Below, one piece after another: positions 1 through 4,157 of a stretch of 7,409 nucleotides of DNA. The position numbers and the translations under genes are program-made. Numbering within the stretch: position 1 is the stretch's first letter; each line of letters starts with the position of its first letter. The notes below the pieces were generated by a model. It was given only the letters and a program-made list of their open reading frames with translations. It was not told the origin of the DNA and did not search any database. Source of the DNA: Lentisphaerota bacterium (lineage in GTDB: Bacteria > Verrucomicrobiota > Kiritimatiellia > RFP12 > UBA1067); NCBI GenBank assembly GCA_015061765.1, contig SUVZ01000183.1, positions 1 to 7,409 on the forward strand, read 5' to 3'.

Positions 1-1
1 G

Positions 2-247
2 ATGTGCATGCACTGCTGGAACGTCGCACAGAAGGATACGTCTTTGCGGTATTCGGTGAATACCCGCATGACGCACGAGGCGGCGTTCAACCGCTACCGG
101 CTCGAACTCGAAAAGATCGGCATCGACACCATGGCGGCATTCCGCCGCATAATCCACTCCACCCAAAGCCTCGAATGCCACCACCGCCGGAAGCAGCTCG
201 ACGAACATCGCGACGGGACGAAAATGCGGAAGTGTTTATTGCGGTGA
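2..247 (+). CDS. 3' end of an unidentified gene (partial)
   Basis: This reading frame is open from the window edge to a TGA at 245-247. The gene probably begins outside the window, so the ATG at position 2 need not be its start. I prefer this frame over the overlapping frame at position 1 because most of its codons end in G or C. The alternative translates to a Pro/His/Arg-rich string typical of a shadow frame. The central stretch, around residues 26-50 (including YRLELEKIGIDTMAAF), looks like an amphipathic helix. The last 25 residues are basic and look less protein-like. I do not recognise the family. A helix containing LEKIGID faintly recalls the C-terminal helices of extracellular solute-binding proteins, but this is too weak to name it. 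The -35 box of the next promoter overlaps the final codons. Confidence 0.4.
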   Translation: MCMHCWNVAQKDTSLRYSVNTRMTHEAAFNRYRLELEKIGIDTMAAFRRIIHSTQSLECHHRRKQLDEHRDGTKMRKCLLR

Positions 248-267
248 AATCTGATGTTTGATATAAT
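239..267 (+). promoter_or_regulatory. Sigma-70-like promoter for the DUF1703-type gene, nearly leaderless
   Basis: TTGCGG at 239-244 and a perfect TATAAT at 262-267 are separated by exactly 17 bases. The TATAAT ends only 9 bases before the ATG at 277. A start about 7 bases past the -10 box would leave a 5' leader of only about 3 nt, with no room for a Shine-Dalgarno site. The -35 box overlaps the end of the preceding reading frame. The promoter before the GntR gene has the same geometry. Confidence 0.65.
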
Positions 268-276
268 GCTCGCCAA

Positions 277-1860
277 ATGAGACCGATAGCGACAGATACT
301 GCAGATTTCCCCTCTTTGCGAAAAAGGGGATGTATTTATGTGGATAAGACGATGTATATGCATCGTCTTATCTCAAGTCCAAATGCCAGTCTCTTTTTCG
401 TCTCTCGCCCTCGGCGATTTGGGAAGTCGCTTACGATTTCTGCGCTTAAGGCAATCTTTCAGGGAAGGCGCGAACTTTTTGAAGGTCTTGCGATAGATAA
501 GACGGATTGGGAGTGGGAGAAGCATCCTGTCATTCACTTTGAGTTTAACGATGTTGATACGACAAGCCTTGAGACGTTTGAAGCATCATTCGCTTTCCAT
601 GTTCAGGATAGACTTGAGGAAGCAGGCTTTTCATACGACAAATCACGTCTGCCACCAGAAAATTTCGGCGCTGCGATAAAATCGCTTTCCGCCGCAAATG
701 GCGGGAAGGGCGTTGTAATTCTCATTGACGAATATGATGCTCCTGTTGGGCATACGCTTGATAAAATCGAAGTCGCTGAAGCTGTACGCGCCCGCCTTTC
801 CGCACTCTATTCGCAGATGAAGAACCGCACGGGCGATATTCGCTTTATGCTGATGACGGGTGTTTCGAAATTCACGAAGCTTTCCGTGTTTTCAGCGCTC
901 AACAATATCGTTGATATTTCGCAGCGTGGTGAGTATGCAACGATGTTCGGTTATACAGAGGAAGAGCTTTCAGAAAACTTCGATGAGCATCTCCGTGATC
1001 ATGCTGAAAAGATGAGTGAATCGTATAATGATTATCGTGCACAGCTGAAGAAGTGGTATAACGGTTTTAGGTTCGCTCCAGATGTGGATACCACGGTTTA
1101 CAATCCGATTTCGGTCGCTTATACGCTTTTCTGGAAAGAGCCTTCGTTCAAGGCCACGTGGTCGTCGACTGGGCGCCCCTCGATGCTGATGAACTACTTG
1201 AAGCGCGAGGATGTTCTTAGAATTGATCCAGAAAAGATGAGGGGTGTCACTGAAGCGGAGTTTGATGTTGCGGAATTGAGGCATCTCAAGCCAGTTGCCA
1301 TGCTGCTTCAGGCGGGATACTTAACAATAAAAGATTACAATTCCATAACGGAATCGTATACGCTTGGTGTTCCGGATGAAGAGATCCGCCGTGATCTTTG
1401 TACGCTCATGACAAGCGTTGCGGCGAATGAGACGATGGCGTGGGCGGGGTCTCTCGGCAAGAAACTTCTTACGGAATGCTGGGATTATTTCTTCGATGGG
1501 CTAACGTCGCTTTATGCCGCGATGGCGTATGGCCCGAAGGAGAAGAGCATCCATGAGAACTCTTATGGGCGTTGCCTTTCGTTCTTGTTGGCAAGCCAGG
1601 GCTTCGATTTTACGATGGAGGCGGTGCAGTCCAATGGACGGGCGGACATAATAGCGAAGCATCCGGCGATGGTCTGCATTTTCGAACTCAAGGTCGATGA
1701 GCCTGTCGATAAGGCGTTCAGGCAGATTCATGAGAAGGGGTATGCTGAGCCTTATCGTGCCGAAACGCGTCCCGTGTGGCTCATAGGTCTTTCCTTTGAT
1801 TCCAAGACCCGCAAGCTAGTGGACTTTGGTGTTGAGAAGTTCGAATCTGGTGGGTTGTAA
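277..1860 (+). CDS. AAA-ATPase-like / PD-(D/E)XK nuclease superfamily protein (DUF1703 type)
   Basis: This 527-residue protein has the full architecture of the AAA-ATPase-like plus PD-(D/E)XK (DUF1703) family. The N-terminus has the family signature DF..LR..G..YVDKT (residues 10-25). A Walker A-like RPRRFGKS follows at 44-51 and a Walker B-like VVILIDEYD at 146-154. A TGVSKF segment lies at 194-199 and KWYNGFRF at 259-266. The C-terminal nuclease-like core shows GRAD (454-457) followed by FELK (469-472), matching the D...ExK pattern. Length and both ends look complete. The ATG at 277 is chosen because the signature begins right after it and a strong promoter lies just upstream. The cellular role of this family is not established. 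Members occur in many copies in gut anaerobes, and roles in DNA processing or defence are guesses. It is followed by 104 bases before the AraC relic and seems to be a single-gene unit. It is visibly more AT-rich at third codon positions than the fragment before it, which may hint at transfer. Confidence 0.93.
   Translation: MRPIATDTADFPSLRKRGCIYVDKTMYMHRLISSPNASLFFVSRPRRFGKSLTISALKAIFQGRRELFEGLAIDKTDWEWEKHPVIHFEFNDVDTTSLETFEASFAFHVQDRLEEAGFSYDKSRLPPENFGAAIKSLSAANGGKGVVILIDEYDAPVGHTLDKIEVAEAVRARLSALYSQMKNRTGDIRFMLMTGVSKFTKLSVFSALNNIVDISQRGEYATMFGYTEEELSENFDEHLRDHAEKMSESYNDYRAQLKKWYNGFRFAPDVDTTVYNPISVAYTLFWKEPSFKATWSSTGRPSMLMNYLKREDVLRIDPEKMRGVTEAEFDVAELRHLKPVAMLLQAGYLTIKDYNSITESYTLGVPDEEIRRDLCTLMTSVAANETMAWAGSLGKKLLTECWDYFFDGLTSLYAAMAYGPKEKSIHENSYGRCLSFLLASQGFDFTMEAVQSNGRADIIAKHPAMVCIFELKVDEPVDKAFRQIHEKGYAEPYRAETRPVWLIGLSFDSKTRKLVDFGVEKFESGGL
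343..372. repeat. Perfect 12-bp inverted repeat inside the DUF1703-type gene
   Basis: GATAAGACGATG (343-354) and its exact reverse complement CATCGTCTTATC (361-372) flank a 6-base spacer, TATATG. A G.T pair could extend the stem by one. The repeat covers codons 23-32, just after the conserved YVDKT motif, about 70 bases from the start codon. A transcript would form a stable hairpin here. No T-run follows directly, so it is not a standard terminator. Function is unknown. Confidence 0.6.
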
Positions 1861-1964
1861 CCTAAGCGATAAGGTGGTGGACTAAACTGTTCAGGTGATG
1901 CCGATACGCTACGCACTCTTCTTGCAGAAGGACGTGTATTTAAATAAGCAGACGGTCAAACCTT

Positions 1965-2621
1965 TTGTGGGAAGTGGAACTTTACTTCGGGATCCAAAAT
2001 ACAGTGAAACAGGTTGATAAAAGAAAATGTTCTGTCATTGTCGATCCAATCAGGTATGACGATGGTGATGATTGGCGCATAATTGACCTGCGTCCTGACG
2101 GATGCGACTGTATTCCGGTGTTAGGGCGCAGTAGTTTTAAGGCGGTACGCCGTGGGGTACAATTGCATGTCCATCCGGGGCATATCGAAATAAGCCTGTG
2201 TTTAAAAGGCAATATCAGATACGAAACTGAGAATGGAGAATGTCAGCTTCTGCCGGGGTATCTATTTGTTTCAAAGCCAGATGAACCGCATCGCAGATGC
2301 AATAATCCGAAAGGAATGTGTCTTTATCGACTTCTGTTCAAGATTCCCAAAAAAGGCTCGGCGATTCTTGGTCTGACCCCACGTGAAAGTTCTTTGATTT
2401 CACGTGGGTTGCTTGAGTTTCCGTATATGCTATGCCCATCTTCCCAAAGGGTTCGCACGGCATTTGAACGGTTGTTCAAACTGTACGATTCAGAGAAGAG
2501 TGGTACACCGATGCGACGATTGGCGATGAAGTCTGCAGTATTGGAGCTTTTGCTTCTTTTCTTTCTTTCCTTCGTTTTCTCTTTTGGCCATGTCTGGCTC
2601 CTTTCGTTTGCCTGTGCATAA
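1965..2621 (+). CDS. Truncated AraC-family regulator: cupin sensor domain only, no DNA-binding domain
   Basis: The 218-residue reading frame matches the N-terminal cupin (arabinose-binding-like) domain of AraC regulators. It shows HVHPGHIEI (68-76, with His68, His70 and Glu75 in metal-site-like positions), a strand-turn-strand region through KGNIRYETENGE, and KPDEPHR (104-110). The predicted linker helices reach SAVLELLLL (190-198). In intact relatives the two helix-turn-helix motifs would follow. Here the frame instead runs through a pyrimidine-rich tract into a hydrophobic, low-complexity tail (FFLSFVFSF...) and stops at 2619-2621. I found no helix-turn-helix in any + frame downstream, so a deletion or rearrangement fits better than a simple frameshift. 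The start is uncertain: TTG at 1965 gives the longest frame and GTG at 2004 is possible, but neither has a clear Shine-Dalgarno. It is probably a relic, though a free-standing cupin protein cannot be excluded. A perfect 11-bp inverted repeat lies within it. Confidence 0.72.
   Translation: MWEVELYFGIQNTVKQVDKRKCSVIVDPIRYDDGDDWRIIDLRPDGCDCIPVLGRSSFKAVRRGVQLHVHPGHIEISLCLKGNIRYETENGECQLLPGYLFVSKPDEPHRRCNNPKGMCLYRLLFKIPKKGSAILGLTPRESSLISRGLLEFPYMLCPSSQRVRTAFERLFKLYDSEKSGTPMRRLAMKSAVLELLLLFFLSFVFSFGHVWLLSFACA
2378..2408. repeat. Perfect 11-bp inverted repeat inside the AraC relic
   Basis: CCCACGTGAAA (2378-2388) and its exact reverse complement TTTCACGTGGG (2398-2408) flank a 9-base spacer. The arms lie in the codons for LTPRESSLISRG of the relic. 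Each arm contains the palindromic core CACGTG. The repeat could form an RNA hairpin or be a dimeric protein-binding site. It is not followed by a T-run. Function is unknown. Confidence 0.6.
2490..2591 (-). pseudogene. Possible 5' remnant of a minus-strand gene, cut at the AraC junction
   Basis: On the minus strand an ATG at 2591-2589 is preceded by a near-ideal Shine-Dalgarno AAAGGAG (2604-2598) with 6 bases of spacing. The frame begins MAKRENEGKKEKKQKLQ, a Lys/Glu-rich start typical of real bacterial proteins. It then enters the antisense of the AraC relic and ends after 33 residues. The likely genuine part is only the first 10-15 codons. It may be the beginning of a gene whose remainder was lost in the event that also removed the AraC DNA-binding domain. 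The caution is that the Lys/Glu run is simply the complement of the Leu/Phe run on the other strand, so the initiation site is the main evidence. I cannot name the gene. Confidence 0.3.
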
Positions 2622-2659
2622 CTCGCCTGCGGCACCCGCCGCGGACGAAATCCGGGTAC

Positions 2660-2686
2660 AAAAAAAGCGCGTCGTTTCCGACGCGC
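2660..2686 (-). terminator. Intrinsic (rho-independent) terminator acting on the minus strand
   Basis: The 8-bp perfect stem GCGCGTCG (2667-2674) / CGACGCGC (2679-2686) has a 4-base loop. On the minus strand it is followed at once by seven T residues (the A-run at 2660-2666 on the + strand). On the + strand the downstream sequence is only loosely T-rich, so action there would be weak. No intact minus-strand gene ends here. It may be left from a lost gene or be part of a leader for the remnant starting at 2591. Confidence 0.68.
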
Positions 2687-2749
2687 CTGAGGCTTGGTTT
2701 GGTGGTTGTTGTTTCATGGATTTTTCCTTGGTTTGTTATGAGACTACAT

Positions 2750-2763
2750 CCAGTATTCACTGG
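2750..2763. repeat. Operator-like palindrome CCAGT-N4-ACTGG
   Basis: CCAGT (2750-2754) and ACTGG (2759-2763) form a perfect inverted repeat with the spacer ATTC. It lies about 170 bases upstream of the promoter of the exported-protein operon and next to the minus-strand leader. The form fits a dimeric regulator site, but the position is remote and no second copy was found. Confidence 0.35.
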
Positions 2764-2897
2764 GATGAGATTTGATAGCTGTACAAAACTTTAATACTGC
2801 GATTAACATTGCGGGTTTTGCGTGTTTGCTATTTGATTGTGAAGGTATGAACGGGGTTTTTGTGTGTATTGATTTGGCGACTCCTATCAGTTTTATT

Positions 2898-2915
2898 ATT
2901 CACATAATTCACATA
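2898..2915 (+). repeat. Perfect tandem 9-mer ATTCACATA x2 upstream of the operon promoter
   Basis: ATTCACATA occurs twice with no gap (2898-2906 and 2907-2915), six bases before the -35 box at 2922. The surrounding sequence is strongly AT-rich. It could be an activator half-site pair or an UP-like element for the promoter. Either role is inferred from position only. Confidence 0.5.
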
Positions 2916-2921
2916 TTTTAC

Positions 2922-2950
2922 TTGTTTCAATTGATGCATTGTGGTATCAT
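2922..2950 (+). promoter_or_regulatory. Sigma-70-like promoter for the exported-protein operon
   Basis: TTGTTT (2922-2927) and TATCAT (2945-2950) are separated by 17 bases. The expected transcript start near 2957 gives a leader of about 25 nt, which contains the ribosome-binding site. Unlike the other two promoters in the window, this one leaves room for a normal Shine-Dalgarno. Confidence 0.6.
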
Positions 2951-2963
2951 TGGCGCAAATTCT

Positions 2964-2977
2964 GAAAGGAAAGGAAA
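2964..2977 (+). promoter_or_regulatory. Tandem Shine-Dalgarno that fixes the start at 2982
   Basis: GAAAGGAAAGGAAA contains two AAGGA cores (2966-2970 and 2971-2975). The second ends 6 bases before the ATG at 2982. This, the promoter just upstream, and the signal peptide beginning at that ATG rule out the longer in-frame start at 2772. Confidence 0.75.
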
Positions 2978-2981
2978 TTCT

Positions 2982-4157
2982 ATGAGATTAGGTTGCTCGA
3001 ATTCTTTGGGAAGTTGGGATAAACTGAGCATCGCGCCCTTGGTGTTGTGCTTTGCACTCACCTTGTCTTTAGCAGCAAGAGGCGAGACTTGGTACAATAC
3101 AAGGGTCAATAATGGAAAAGATACTACAGCACAGGCAACGTGTCTCATTTGCAATCCAGGGCTCTGGACGAATTCCGTCGGAGAAACTGCGACTGAATTT
3201 AGTGCAGTCGACTCATACGTTGTGTCTAGTGGTCAAACCTTGCGTATGGGTGAGGTGACGAAACGGCTGGCATTTACCGGGGGTACTATTCGCTTCGGAG
3301 ACAATGGTACGGCAGGCAATTTCACCCACGACAATTATCGTGCGCTCTCTTTTCCTTACGGTTTGATTCTGGAGCGCGGAAGATATCTCTTTAATAAATC
3401 CCCAGCGTCAAATTTGGCAGTTGGTGTCATGAATGGAGGAATGGCGACAGTTACTGCGTCGGAAGAGAATCCATTTTCTTTGTATTCGAATCACAACAAT
3501 CGTTATCTTGTATTTAACAACGGCATTGCGACGGAAAGCGATACAAACGTCCTCTCTTTAGGCGGTGATAAAACGAATTTCACATTTTTCGCCATGGGGG
3601 ATTTGTCAGGGTACACGGGGCGCATCGTGGTGGACTACACCGGTTCTTTCGATATTCGATGGGCAACGCGATTGTGCCTTGGGGAGAGGACGCTACCGGG
3701 AACGATTCAAGTAAAAGGCAAGGCTGCGATTTCGGCTTTCTCCGGGGTTTTGACGGATCCTAAATATGCCGATACGATGCCGACTCGTTCGCCGTGCGTA
3801 TGCACCGTCGGATCGCTGGAGATGGAGCCTGGCTCAGTGATTTGCGTGGCGGGGCGCAACAAGACTTCCAAGCTTGCCGCGACGAATGGGCTAATTCGCG
3901 TAAACACTGCTTTTTCAGCATGCGGCCCCGTGTATGTGAGACCAGACTGGAATGTTGAGGTGACAAAGGAGAATCGTGCTTTGACAATCCTCACCGTTCC
4001 GTCTTCGCAGGAATTGTCCGCTTCCGATTTCATACTTGATACGACTGGTCTTGCGATTCCGCAGGAACTAGTTCTTGAGGTACGTAATGATGGTTTGGAG
4101 AAACAGCTTGTCATCACCAAGAAAAAATATGGCTTCATCGTAATTGTGCGGGGATGA
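2982..4157 (+). CDS. Exported beta-rich protein of unknown function
   Basis: This 391-residue protein has a Sec signal peptide. A short polar N-terminus with Lys14 is followed by a hydrophobic core (about residues 16-32, IAPLVLCFALTLSLAA), with probable cleavage near residues 32-35. The mature part is rich in Gly, Thr, Ser and Val, with alternating strands and turns such as LAFTGGTIRFGDNG (96-109) and GDLSGYTGRIVVDYTG (206-221). This resembles the beta-solenoid, autotransporter-passenger-like proteins often seen in PVC bacteria. I see no outer-membrane barrel, LPxTG motif or PEP-CTERM anchor, and no catalytic motif. Seven cysteines remain in the mature chain, including CxxC at 54-57 and CxC at 272-274, so disulfides are possible. 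Its stop codon overlaps the start of the next gene (ATGA), which implies translational coupling and a shared role with the beta-helix protein. A surface or periplasmic binding role is an inference. The family is not recognised with certainty. Confidence 0.82.
   Translation: MRLGCSNSLGSWDKLSIAPLVLCFALTLSLAARGETWYNTRVNNGKDTTAQATCLICNPGLWTNSVGETATEFSAVDSYVVSSGQTLRMGEVTKRLAFTGGTIRFGDNGTAGNFTHDNYRALSFPYGLILERGRYLFNKSPASNLAVGVMNGGMATVTASEENPFSLYSNHNNRYLVFNNGIATESDTNVLSLGGDKTNFTFFAMGDLSGYTGRIVVDYTGSFDIRWATRLCLGERTLPGTIQVKGKAAISAFSGVLTDPKYADTMPTRSPCVCTVGSLEMEPGSVICVAGRNKTSKLAATNGLIRVNTAFSACGPVYVRPDWNVEVTKENRALTILTVPSSQELSASDFILDTTGLAIPQELVLEVRNDGLEKQLVITKKKYGFIVIVRG

Larger units (their letters stand above)
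2622..2981. other. 360-base non-coding region between the AraC relic and the exported-protein operon
   Basis: I see no convincing + strand gene here. In order, the region holds a GC-rich stem (CTGCGGC/GCCGCGG with one T.G pair, 2627-2644), an intrinsic terminator for minus-strand transcription, and a minus-strand ATG at 2717-2715 with AAGGA upstream but no sensible protein. A palindrome at 2750-2763 follows, then an AT-rich stretch, a tandem 9-mer, a promoter and a ribosome-binding site. The left half appears to belong to a lost minus-strand unit. The right half is the control region of the 2982 gene. Confidence 0.6.

Noticed and set aside
4..261. Overlapping + strand frame at the left edge ending at 261
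   Set aside because: Its translation is dominated by Pro, His and Arg, as expected for a shadow of a GC-rich gene in the next frame. A frameshift between the two frames near position 70 is conceivable but cannot be shown.
904..918. AATATC-GTT-GATATT inverted repeat in the DUF1703-type gene
   Set aside because: The 6-bp AT-rich arms fall in a conserved protein segment (NNIVDIS), and such short repeats are expected by chance.
2584..2775. + strand frame of 63 codons after the AraC relic, checked for a displaced helix-turn-helix
   Set aside because: It shows no helix-turn-helix pattern and runs through the terminator stem, so it does not rescue the lost AraC domain.
2772..2981. Longer N-terminus (TTG start at 2772) for the first exported protein
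   Set aside because: It would place a promoter and a tandem Shine-Dalgarno inside the gene and add 70 residues before a normal signal peptide. ATG 2982 explains all of these signals.
3707..4138. Minus-strand open frame of 143 codons opposite the first exported protein
   Set aside because: It has no family-like motifs or Shine-Dalgarno and is antisense to a gene with a signal peptide, promoter and coupled neighbour.
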